Position numbers and translations under genes: made by a program
Assembly (NCBI RefSeq): GCF_914767665.1
Contig: NC_059507.1
Location: 10,106,001 to 10,170,000, forward strand
From: Harmonia axyridis
Lineage: Eukaryota > Arthropoda > Insecta > Coleoptera > Coccinellidae
Length of the DNA: 64,000 nucleotides
Reading direction: 5' to 3'
The notes under the pieces: model-generated
Database searches by the model: none
What the model was told of the DNA's origin: nothing
What the model saw: only the letters and a program-made list of their open reading frames with translations
Shown: one piece after another, positions 36,201-46,800 of the stretch
Position numbering within the stretch: the stretch's first letter is position 1
Layout of the letters: every line of letters starts with the position of its first letter

Positions 36201-38532
36201 CCCTGTATACACAATTTATCGATAACGCAAGTTATCCAAAAATTTACTATTCAGTTGAAAGTTTGTTTCGAATTTTCGCGGTTATTAACAAGGCCGTTCG
36301 AAAAAATTCCAAGATGCAAAAAGATATAACAAAAGGACGGTTTTTTTCGCGGGATGTCGCAAGAAGACGCAAAACTGGTATTTATAAATTTTATCTTTCA
36401 GTTGGAACATGTCATGGACCTCTTGCTGCTACGACAAACGGAATTTCAGAATATATGGACAATGTGTCTAAACTGGGTGGAATAATCATGAAAGAAAAAA
36501 TACATTTCCCGAAAGAACAAAAAAACTTCTGAAAAATTCTAAAGAAATACAATTTTATGTATTTTATCTTATAGAAAATTCAACATTAGACGCTATTATG
36601 AATTCAAATCAGATAAATCATATTCATAATGTTCATTTTGTAAAAACCGTACTCATAATAAAACATCACTCACTCATTGTTGTCATATATATTATGTGAT
36701 CTATTTTTCCTCGAGTTAATAAACCAAGCGCGTTCAAGGATATACAGGGTGGCCACTTTTTCAATGGGATTGTATTGGTAACTTTTAAACCATAAGAGTT
36801 AGAAGGTCGGTCAAATGGAGAAAAAGTTGCATGCATAGAAGCATTATCAAGCAGTTCAAACAAATCAGGATTATCAGGGCCGGTTATTGAGATATCATAA
36901 TAAAAGTAAATTCTGTCATTTTGATTTTTCTTTTTTTCCCACTTTATTTCGAATATTATCAAAAAATGTTACAGGAATTTTTTATTCGACAATAAATTGT
37001 TCTCAAGTTGACCTAATCAGATTTCGTATCCAACGTTTCGTGCTCTCTAGGCCACCATCAACCTCATTTTTTTCAATACGGACCTGTATATTTTATGACA
37101 CTTTTCGAAATAACTGTTAACGCTGAATACAGCGATATATCATACAATGTCATTAAAAGTTGATTTTCAGGTGATTTTGACCCTTATCCAATTTTCTTTG
37201 GGTCGGATCTGTAGTTAATACAATTTATCAAAAACTGCTGTTTAAAATAGTGAAGAGAAGCGAATACAATGATTTCAAATTTGAATACCAATCCTTGCAA
37301 AACTTATATCGTAATGATATCAAAATAAAGTTCGATTCTGGAACAAATGACAAATCCAACAATAGTGATTTCTCGCGAGAAGATTGAGAATGTATTGGAA
37401 GGTATTCAAGAAGACGAAATAAGCAAATGTATAAGAAGTATGGGTTCCAGAACCGTTAAGTGCATTTTACAAAATGGTGGACATTTCGAACACTTACTTC
37501 ATTCATTTTCATTTACTTTCGAATAATCATTCGATTTTTCCTTCATTAAATGATAATTCGTTTAATTATTATGAATTGAAATATGTAAATAATTATTACT
37601 TGTTTCTTTGATTCTGATATGTCCCATTCAGTTCATGATGAGTAAGTTGATTTTCTCATCGAAATGTATTGCTTGTTGTTAATTAAACTAAAGGTACCGA
37701 AATGTAATACAGATCCGACCCAAAGAAATTTGGATAAGGGTCAAAATCACCTGAAAATCAACTTTGAATGACATTGTATGGTATATCGTTGAATTCAGCG
37801 TTAAAAGTTATTTCGAAAAGTGTCATAAAATATAAAGGTCCGTATTGAAAAAAAATGAGGTTGAGGGTGGCCCAGAGAGCACGAAACGTTGGCTACGAAA
37901 TCTGATTACGTCAAATTGAGAACAATTAACTGTCGAATAAAAAATTCCTGTAACATTTCTTGATAATATTTGAAATAAAGTGGGGAAAAAAGAAAAATCA
38001 AAATGACAGAATTTACTTTTTTTATGATATCTCAATATAACCGGCCCTGATAATCTCGATTTGTTTGAACTGCTTGATAATGCTTCTATGCATGCAACTT
38101 TTTCTCCATTTGACCGACCTTCTAACTCTTATGGTTTAAAAGTTACCAATACAATCCCATTGAAACAGTGGCCACCCTGTATATAGCTTCCAAGAACTTC
38201 GAGTTTTCAAATTTTGCCCATAATTTTTGCTCCCTTCTTTACTATCCCAAATATAAACTTAGGTTATGTTAGGTTAGAATTTATTATCCTCGAATGATTC
38301 CAAAGGGTTTATTTTTGGAAACAATCAGATAATATTCCGATTCGTTTCAGAGGTGAAAGACATAGCACAGTGGAATCCCTTTGAGAAAGAATGTGAAGAA
38401 AAACAAAAAGATCCTGTGGTAGAAAGATGGGGTCAAATGCTTTTCAGGGATACAATGCATTGGCACAGTCCGTTTCCTTCAGGCAGAAGTGTTAAAGACA
38501 AGAAAATACCTATGAGCAAGTCTTGTTTTTGA
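30210..38532 (+). CDS. Unrecognised 5-exon gene, ~281 aa, possibly axonemal/sperm protein
   Basis: Exons 30210-30283, 30650-30902, 32322-32442, 33074-33289, 38351-38532; phases 2, 0, 1, 1 agree and give 846 nt ending in TGA. Exon 1 starts MVMNQFVTTYRKDYLWPYVR; exon 2 has a Cys pair (TCDCNALPP) and ends with Asn/Pro-rich sequence; exon 4 has PCPEPVTLPGDPCRPGQRNV and a Gly run; exon 5 has ERWGQMLFRDTMHWHSPFPS. There is no signal peptide or membrane segment. The Tyr/Trp/Pro-rich TTYR.DY style resembles proteins bound inside axonemal microtubules, but I cannot assign a family; this is inference. Introns 3 and 4 hold at least four foldback or transposon relics, stretching a small gene over 8.3 kb. 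The exons keep open frames despite this. Confidence 0.6.
30303..30496. repeat. hAT-type MITE, 194 bp, 8-bp target duplication
   Basis: Ends CAGTGGCGTACCCAG and TTGGGTACGCCACTG are inverted repeats. TCTGGGAC occurs on both sides (30295-30302, 30497-30504), an exact 8-bp duplication. It lies in intron 1 of the gene above. Confidence 0.9.
31077..31412. repeat. Cluster of palindromic ATTCATGAATAG-type repeats
   Basis: At least five copies of ATTCATGAATAG or close variants, in two groups (about 31077-31135 and 31330-31412) with ATTAATGAATA variants. The core TTCATGAA is palindromic. It lies in intron 2 of the gene at 30210-38532. Probably a decayed satellite-like tract; no function evident. Confidence 0.6.
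31530..32290 (-). mobile_element. Internally deleted IS630/Tc1-mariner-type element
   Basis: TA flanks (31528-31529, 32291-32292). Inverted ends share GTGTTTTT, a GAG-like core and ACTTTAA. On the minus strand the transposase begins MNRLTPEQRLQIVQFY (helix-turn-helix), then jumps to FSDEAHFWLKGYLNKQN (first catalytic Asp) and WFQQDGATCHTA (second Asp), then loses the third catalytic block after NWPPRS and joins a C-terminal scrap. Two internal deletions and frame changes make it inactive. Confidence 0.8.
33822..35210. repeat. Foldback element, arms ~600 bp
   Basis: Left arm about 33822-34425 and right arm about 34610-35210 are reverse complements with a ~185-bp spacer. Ends TCGGGTGTCCCAAGGTGAGT and its complement, both next to TATA. 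The 61-codon frames at 33848 (-) and 34999 (+) are the same arm sequence twice. It lies in intron 4 of the gene at 30210. Confidence 0.88.
35248..36205. repeat. Foldback element A with captured transposase scrap
   Basis: TATA flanks on both sides (35244-35247, 36206-36209). Ends CAGGGTCGCCACTTTTTCAA and its near complement. The left arm is long; the right arm is truncated to about 160 bp. The arms encode the same peptide family (ITGPDNLDLFELLDN), which also occurs in element B. Just inside the right arm a plus-strand stretch (about 35975-36050) reads REKIENVLEGIQ, seen again in element B. Confidence 0.82.
36745..38179. repeat. Foldback element B, relative of A
   Basis: TATA flanks (36741-36744, 38180-38183). 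Ends CAGGGTGGCCACTTTTTCAA and GGCCACCCTG. Left arm about 36745-37215 and right arm about 37680-38179 pair. The centre holds REKIENVLEGIQEDEIS (about 37378-37430) followed by a KCILQNGGHFEHLL reading, which looks like the C-terminal tail of a Tc1/mariner-type transposase. The right arm continues beyond the left one into sequence matching element A around 35700-35850. Confidence 0.82.
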
Positions 38533-38956
38533 ATTATCCATGAGATATAGTAGGACTTAAAAAAAATAGATGTTTCTTGTTATAATTGATAAATTTGGTG
38601 ACAATATAGCCGATATATTTTGATTGAATTTCGAAGTTTGAAACGTCAGGACACAATGTAGAATTTTGTGTGGAATTTGCATTTTCAATTTATTATACTC
38701 AACAAAAAAAAAACAGTTTAAGGCATTTTGCCTACACCTCTCTCTGGTGCTATACCCGTCACTGACTTAACCTGGGTTATGTATTGTATTTAATTCTTTG
38801 GGGACTGGAAAATCTCTGGACTGAACAACAATTTTCTCTATTAGTTTTTGACAAAAATTGAAAGAAAAACTATATGAGGTTTTCGTTCTAATTTTTGGCG
38901 TCGAATATATAGATACCATTGTTTTTTTTTTTGACATAATTTCGGGACACCCTATA

Positions 38957-39620
38957 CAGGGTGACTCGTCGCTCCTAATGATCTTATTAAAAAATCTGGA
39001 TCTGCATGATGTTTTCGCAAAATTTGCCGGCAAAATTTAATTTCGTTGAGGTGAATAATTATGCGAGTAATATTTTCGCACGCAAACAATTACCATTGTT
39101 CACTAAGTAATACAACATCGAAAATTTCTTAACAGAATTGACAAACTTGATTTTGTCAGAAACGTACCCATTTGGATAAAAACAGCCATATCTTTTTTCT
39201 TTGAATAACAAATTACTTGTGTGATACCTCTCTGAAATCACTATAAAATAGACAATTTATTGGTGTAATGTGCAGCAGTAGCTCGGTACATTTTTTTCCA
39301 CTACGATGGGCTAAACTTCATGAACAAAATAATCCACTACCAAAATTTCCAATAAAAATATTTCTCATAGCCCCCCTTTGAAATGTTCGGAGGATGTTTT
39401 TAACGTAAACGTTAAAATCATTCTTCAGCAATATTTTACTGAAACTGAATTGTACCAACCGTAAGGAAAAACTATTGAAAGGGGCAAAAATTCATTATTT
39501 AAAAAAAAAATTTTTTCTAAAACGGTTTGACTTTTATAATGGGAATTTTGTCATAGCAGGTGGGTTATCCTTTGATCCACATTCTCCCTCGGTTTGACGT
39601 GGTTTTTACGGGACACCCTG
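38957..39620. repeat. Element with short CAGGGTG/CACCCTG ends and TATA flanks
   Basis: Left TATA then CAGGGTGACTCG; right GGACACCCTG then TATA. Only the outer ~7 bp pair, unlike the long-armed relatives, so the two ends might belong to different insertions. A GGGACACCC block directly before the left TATA supports nested elements. Confidence 0.45.
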
Positions 39621-40196
39621 TATATAGAATATTAATTTCTAGCTTCATGCAAAAATTTCTTGTTAATAGAGAATAGATGAGGCCTCAGAACCACATGAGG
39701 TTCAAGAATTTACAACGAAAAAAAAAGAGGAAAGCACTGAATTCAAGAGCTTTTGAGCGCTCATCATTCATGCGCCAATTGAAACCTTGGAGACCACATA
39801 TAGGCATCAATGAACGAGGGCTAAAAAGCACATAATTCACGTCAGTACTTATTTCCTTATTTTAATTTGATTTTGATATTTGACAATTGTTTGCGGAAAC
39901 AAAATTTGTACTTACAATAATATGTAAGTAATATACTTAGTTTTTTTTTGTTGTACCTACAATACATCCCGTACAATGTTTTTCATGATAAAAGAAAATA
40001 TATTGGAGAAAAGAGAAAATTCCAACTACAATTTAAAATTGATTCCCGGGTCTTTGGAGCAAATAATCCACTAGAAAATTGACAAATCCAAACTTTCCTC
40101 TTCACGGACACCTGCACACAATGGATTATATCATATTAAAACTGTAACTGTATCATGAAATGAAATAAATGCAACTCTATTGTCTTCGGCAGCATT

Positions 40197-40202
40197 ATAA
40201 AT
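40197..40202 (+). promoter_or_regulatory. Candidate TATA box
   Basis: TATAAA 72 nt upstream of the ATG at 40274, a fitting distance for a short 5' leader. Not otherwise supported. Confidence 0.35.
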
Positions 40203-40273
40203 CCGGGAAGACCAATATCCCACATATTTGTCTCTTATAAGAATGTCTGTATAGGTGTAGTCGTGATAAAATT

Positions 40274-42510
40274 ATGATGTTCAATTTTCTTTTTGTAATC
40301 CTGCTGATCGAAAGAAGCTTAGGTGAAAACGCCGAAGAAATAAACTCTAAATTAACAAGTGATCCTCCGTTTGGCTTTAATGTGTCCGAGAGTCAAGTCC
40401 AAAACTCTAGTATTATATCGGTGAATACCGATGTGTTTGTCTCTACGTCAGTACCATCAACGCAGAACGTTCACGTGATTAAAGCAGTAGAAATAGGGAC
40501 AAACAACACCTTGTATAAAAAAGCGAAAGGTAACGATGAGTTCAGACCAAGTCCTGAAGTTAAAGAACTGACTTTCGAAAGAAATATTGTGCCTGTTAAA
40601 CCAGCTTACGCAGAAGCCAAACATACTAGCTTGAACGTAGACGAACAATTCGGAAAATCGAATTCACCCTGGGAAACTACATGGAACCCTGCGAATTTTC
40701 GATTTCCGGAAACCAAAGTACCAACTGCTAAAGACAGACCGTACAAATTTGAAGAAAACCGTGGACGTACTTTTGGATTTTCGGGAAAGAATGACTACGA
40801 TTCTGCGTCGGATAAACCACTGATCAATTTGGGTGCCAAAATTCCTATTTCTGCCAGTGGCGGCGGTGGCACAGGCATTGGAGGTGCAGCATGGGATATT
40901 GGAGGTTATTCGTATCCAAGCAGCAATAGGTACCTACCGAAAAAGCCAAGTTATGGTTACGAATATGGAGGATATATTGAGAAACCACCAACAGGGATTG
41001 AGCATCATGGAGGACATGAATACCCTGTAAAGAAATATGACAATCCCTGGAAGAAAATCATTAAAATCATTGCTGCTTTCATACCAATAGGACTCTTGAT
41101 AAGTGCGTTAACTCCAACTATTATCACTGTCAGTCCTGTGAATGCTACGTAAGTAGATTAATGTATTTACATAATTGGATTAGATTGATCAGATTAGCGT
41201 AAAATTTGAGTTTGATGCGGGTTTCACAAAACACTGACTAATCGGGCTGTGTTGAATTTAAACCTACTATGAATATAGAAATGATTACCACTATAATAAA
41301 AGTTTCATTATTAAATCAAGAATGGGAATATACATTGTTTTCCTAAAGTGGAGGTATGTATAGTTGCGGTAAAAAAATGGGACAGTTATTGTGTGAAATT
41401 GACCTCTCTCTGTGAAATGACAGATTCCTGGGATCATTTTATTAAGAAAAAAAGTCCTACAAACTTGGCCCGCAGGCGCTTCGTTTTAGAGGTACTGGGT
41501 GTTAAAGTTTGATTTTTTATTCAATTTTTTTCTATTAGCACCTTCCCTTCACAAGATATTTAATTTAAATTTCGCATAAATCTTCGAATTTGAAGCTTTC
41601 ATTGTGTGATATGCTAATTTTCAATGCAAAATCTACAGGGTGTAGTATTAGAAAAATGTAAAAAGAAACTATGATGCAGTACGGCACTTTTTGGTTTCTT
41701 GTAGTTTTGTCGTATCTGCCTCCGATTTCGAGATTTATTACAGAAATCCATTTAGTAAGCTGCGTGATGAATAAATTATGAGTTTAAGTAGGTATACTCA
41801 TTTCTCAATCTGTAGCGAATATTAATAAAGATTCGATAAACTGGTATAAGCATCACAAAAAAGTAGGACTACAAGAAACGCCCTGTATCTCGAAAACATA
41901 CCGTTTATGGGCCCATGTTTATACAGGACTTTTTTTCTTAAAATTAAATTATCCAAGAAATCTTTCACTTTCCTTTGTACCTCCAATTCAGGAACACCCT
42001 GTATGACCGATCCGCGCTCTCCTTGGAAGAAGTAAATATTGGTAAACGGAAAATATTGCTTCCGAGTCTGTGATCCTTTTTCGGGTGAATTTAAATTTTT
42101 TTTCCATATTATATTAAACGAAGTGGGTTCGTTTATTTGTTCATTAATATAAATTTCAGCATGACGAGATCAAGAGATGAAGATACGCACAGTTCTACAA
42201 TAAAGAAATTGGTGTCATCACTAGGATATTTCAACCAACTCGACGATAAGGACTGTGAAAATAGACTGCTTTGTGAGCTTATTCTCAGTGCCTCTTCATC
42301 TCAAAATGCAGAACTTCACATCGAAAATTTCTTGAATAATTTTTCTAACAGGTGAGTGTTTACCACAAGAAATGTATTTAGCTAACAACGATTCTTTATA
42401 GGGGAAAATACACGACAGAACGAGAAGAAGAGTTGAAAATGATATTTGACTCAGTAAAAAAACAACGATGTAATGAAATCATATGCAAGGGAATAAGAGA
42501 TTATACTTGA
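40274..42510 (+). CDS. Secreted or single-pass membrane protein of unknown function, 3 exons, ~391 aa
   Basis: Exons 40274-41148, 42160-42351, 42402-42510; phases 2 and 2 agree, 1176 nt. An N-terminal signal peptide is clear (MMFNFLFVILLIERSLGENA). Residues 20-260 are low in Cys, rich in Ser/Thr/Asn, then Gly/Tyr/Pro-rich (GGGGTGIGGAAW, YGYEYGGY), like cuticular or extracellular matrix proteins. A hydrophobic segment follows at about 270-290 (IIKIIAAFIPIGLLISALTP). The tail after it has spaced Cys (CENRLLCELI, then CNEIICKGI), weakly reminiscent of the insect DM4/12 domain. I do not recognise an ortholog. Intron 1 carries a foldback element. Confidence 0.7.
41333..42001. repeat. Degraded foldback element in the secreted-protein intron
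   Basis: Left end CATTGTTTTCCTAAAGTGG (TATA before it) aligns with the complement of the right end, CAGGGTGTTCCTGAATTGG (TA after it). Inner blocks such as AAGAAAAAAAGTCCT near 41441 and AGGACTTTTTTTCTT near 41926 pair. It is diverged, so an old insertion. Confidence 0.65.
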
Positions 42511-43803
42511 TGTTGCGAGAGAAAATGAACTGATTTTATATGACTTAGTACTTAGAAATAAAAATTATACCAATAAAATATTCGATGAATTCAGAAAACC
42601 TGCTGCTGGATCTCAATTATGATTATAATATATTTTTACTATAGTATAAAACGTCTAATTTTATTATTTGTTTGCATCTCGTAGAATATTGCAAATCCAG
42701 AGATTTTCCAATAAAAAGCTAATACGCTTTTGAAATTTCATAATTCTACCTAGTGTTCAAAATTTGATTTCTCGATTTTTTGTGTAATAATTCGAACTAG
42801 AAAGATCAACTGTCTTCTACCAAACGGATATGAAAGGCGGACAGATTTTTTTTATTCAATTTTGTACACCTTAAAACAGAAAATTTCCGAGTTGGTTAAA
42901 AATTTCTTTTTCCTCAAAAGATAAATTATTGAAAAGTGTAAAAGCAAATTCTAGATACAAATGGTGTAGAATTGATTAGGATTAAGATCTACTGAGATAG
43001 TAAACTTTTAAATGAATTCTGTTGAGTACAATAGTATCTTCTGAATCACGTTCTGTTGGAATTTTATCTAATCTATTTAGTTTCCTCATAGGTAATTAAT
43101 CTTGATTTCCATAATTGTTAATAGATAAAATGAATAAATAAGTTCATTGAAAGATTATCAACAAATAATGCACATCTTTATTATGCATTTGATGTACATA
43201 AACATAATATAAATAATATTTTCACTCATTCAGGATGGTCTGTTTCAATATAGATTCAGAAAACAATTTTTTTATATAAACTCACTGATACAAAGTGTAT
43301 TTTCTACACTATTTGGGGTGATAAATAAAATAAGAGTAGAATAGAAAGAACTATTTAAAATAATTTATATACATTCCCAAAACATTCAATGCTATTGAAA
43401 AACTCTCCACTTAATTTGTGTGCATAACAATTTTTTTCATTATAACATCAGAGAAATAATAGTCATAGTTAATTTCATTTTGCAAAAACTAAACTCGAAT
43501 TTTGCCATGCAGTTTATTCACTGCCACATATTTAAATGGAATCAATCATTCAAGCATTTAACATACTTATTAAAAATCTTTGCTATAAGATAAATAAAAT
43601 ATTCTAATGGCATTTGCGTAATTTGGACATATATTGAAAGAGTACATCTCAAAATTCCATTGAAAACAATATATCGAAACATATTCTTTCCTGGTTCATT
43701 CATTCCACCAAATTAGTTATAATGACTCGAAGAGTTACACCCTTATATATAAAGATGTATAATTTTACAAAACCAATAATTATAGAATGAATACAACTTA
43801 ACA
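42511..43803. other. Convergent 3' region
   Basis: Holds the 3' untranslated regions of the secreted-protein gene (+) and Sec24AB (-). AATAAA at 42557-42562 lies 47 nt past the plus-strand stop. Otherwise AT-rich with no gene seen. Confidence 0.5.
42557..42562 (+). terminator. Candidate poly(A) signal of the secreted-protein gene
   Basis: AATAAA 47 nt downstream of the TGA at 42508-42510. Confidence 0.5.
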
Positions 43804-46800
43804 TTATTTCACTTGAGCTTTTATGTGTTGTAAAAACTCGTGATAAGAAAGTGCATTTTCAAATCTATCCTCTACAAGTCTCTCAAGAAACACACCACGA
43901 TTAGGACTATTATCTTTTATTATTTGTATAGTTGCAGGATGAGGTTTTTCCTCATTCAAATAGTTTATGAATGACACTAGCCGGAGATTAGTTTCATTTT
44001 CTATGAACGGAATGTCATACAGTTGTTCATCCAATGAATTGAAATTTTGGACACCCAAACCCTCCATCAGAAAAACTTGTGATACACTAGAACCAACATA
44101 TAGTATCATATGATCTCCAGTATCCATAAGATAAGCACCTATGCTATCAATATTTCTTGATGTTAATTGTAGGCGGGGAGGTACATGAATGGGAATTTCT
44201 TCCACATTCAAAATTATTTGTTGTTCCTCTAAATTATGTACTGGATATAAATCAGGATAAACACATTGAATTAACCTCATTAACGGCAATGTTTTCATAT
44301 CGATCATAGCTTTAACTCTGTCATCCAATCTAGTTGAAGTACCTGTTCTAAATGCCTGAGTTTTAAGCAAGGCAGAAATGTATAAGGGTAAAAGTTTCAA
44401 ACAATTTGGTGCCAGCAATCCGTTCGGAGTTGATCCAAGATTTAGAGATAATTTATAGCTGGACAATATATCTATGACAACGTTTATGAACGCTTCTCTT
44501 GCATCTGAAAGACTAGATTCTATACTTCTATCCACTGCCATTTTAGCTAATAGTCCAACTATACATTGTTGATCAGCTGAGTGTACAATTTCATGAAGAG
44601 CCGATACTACAGGTAGGCATAACGTATGTACTCGAATTCTTCTCTCTCCTTTACTAGATGTATATAATAAAGCTGCTTGAAAACATACAGTATCTACATC
44701 CGATAAATTCTCGTCGATTGAAACTTGCATACCAAATCCTGCGTCCGGATTAACATTAGGTAATGAAAGCAAATCCGTAGAACGAACAAAGAAATTCCCA
44801 TGAAATGTGTGTATCGACATCCCTCTTGTGCACCTTATTCTCATAACTGCCTCGAATCCAATTTTCCTAATCAAATATCGTCTAAAACATCTTTCTAACT
44901 TATCACTCAGAATAGGCCTATTGTGTTTGAAAAGAGGAAAATGTTGAACGCTTCCTCCACTGAATCTACTGATTCCACTTATAGTGGCTATGTCAATGTA
45001 TTGAGAATTGATTATAAACAAGTCCACGGATATTTGTTGACTACTACAGTCCAGCGCTAGACGTTTGTAAAAATCGTTTGCGGGTTTTAAGTTTTGAACT
45101 TCAGCTGCTGATCTTTGATTTGGATCTTCCCTTGGTGTCAAAGCACCAGGACCAACGTTAGGTAGACTTGACTGGAATACAGTTACTCTGCCTCCGGTGG
45201 CAGACATCATTCTATGAGCGGCTTGTAGAGCAGCTCCCATAGCAGAATTGCTATCGTAGCTGTTATTGTACCTAGTCGGGAGCTCGTTCAGTAAATCTCT
45301 TATCAGTTCCATCTTATCTTTTAAATTAACTAACAAGTTATCTGGACAGGGTAAGAATATATCATCTATGTCTAAAACCATCATTTCATGGGGTTGACTC
45401 AACCCTTCGGCAAATGAGAAGAAATGTAAACAAGAGTCATAAGCTATAAAACCAACTTGCGTTCTGGAATCTCCAGGCAAATTAACTAATTCTTCTTGTA
45501 GAACACTACAGAACAAATTCAAATATCCGCATTCCACAGCCAGTCTGGAGATATCCAACAAAAATAGATAAACAGCTGGTTGAGGAGGTCGTAGCATATA
45601 CTCAGCAGGAGCTATGTATTCTATGGTACTCGATCTAATCTCGGGTCTTCTTGAAGGGTCTCCGTAAGTCTTTGAAACTGGATCATATTGAAATTCTTCC
45701 GGAAGTTCGTTCACTCTATAACATAAATTACATTTCCATCTCTTTGAATCTACGAAGGAAACAAAAGGGTTTATGTAAGTCCTACACGCTCTGCATCTCA
45801 CTATAACATTGCACTGTATCACTGAGAGTTGAGTAAGATCTTTGTAGGGATGTATGAGAATTCCAAGTGGTAATCTCGACTTTTGTAGTAAACTTTGGCT
45901 CTCTGGTATCTTCGTAAGTGTCGATCTGAAAATTTCTCCACTACAGTTGGCTGAATTCAAAGTCTCATTGCCCAGGAGTATTTTAGGAGCTGGAATCTTG
46001 CTAGGTGGTAGAATGTTGATTGTTTGAAGTAGATCATAATTTTCCATACCCCAAAGTTTGTTGAAACCTTGGCTCACAACATTTTGACCATACGATTGGG
46101 TTTGGTATTGATTTGTTGCATATCCCGAATTTCTTTGATTCTGGGCTAGATTACCTTGATACTGTTGACTGTATGGGGGCATACTAGGTTGAGTTGCTGT
46201 AGATTGGGGCGGTACAGTAGGATATCTTGAGGACTGCATTTGAGGTCTAACATGGGACGGAGAGTAGTTTTGAGTTGGTGGTGGCTGATTAAAAGATGGT
46301 GTAGACTGCTTTTGTTCACCATTATAACTTGGAGGGTAAGTAGGGGGAGTTGCTAATGGTTGGAGATTCCCTGGTGAACGATAATTTGATACATTCTGAG
46401 GCATTGACGGCAATCTTGGATTTCCTAATGTAGCTTGATTATTCTGAAACTGACTTCCCATTGCACTCAAATTGAAACTTGGTCTAACACCCGATGTTGG
46501 TCTTGGAACAAAATTATTACTATTCGGAGGTGCCAAAGGCTGATTATGTACTGGAATATTGTTGGGAGAAGGCATTCTATTAGCACTTATATTGGGTTTA
46601 TTCACATTAGTCACAGGATATACACTATTGCTCACATTCTGCATTCCCACTTTTGGAAACTGCGACTGAACTGGGGTAGGTTGTCCTAGTGCACTTGGTG
46701 AGTTTTTAAAATGTTGACTGAGAGGCAATTGAGAGTGTAATGGCTGAAAGTTTCCCTGTTGTAATGAATGATTTACAACTGGTTTATTATCATTATTTTT

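Larger units (their letters stand above)
38533..40273. other. Intergenic with repeat
   Basis: Between the gene ending at 38532 and the secreted-protein gene. Contains the element at 38957-39620 and a candidate TATA box at 40197. Short open frames here show no motif. Confidence 0.5.

Noticed and set aside
38940..39625. 38957-39620 as a confident foldback element
   Set aside because: Only about 7 bp of the ends pair; kept as a low-confidence repeat because the ends may belong to different insertions.
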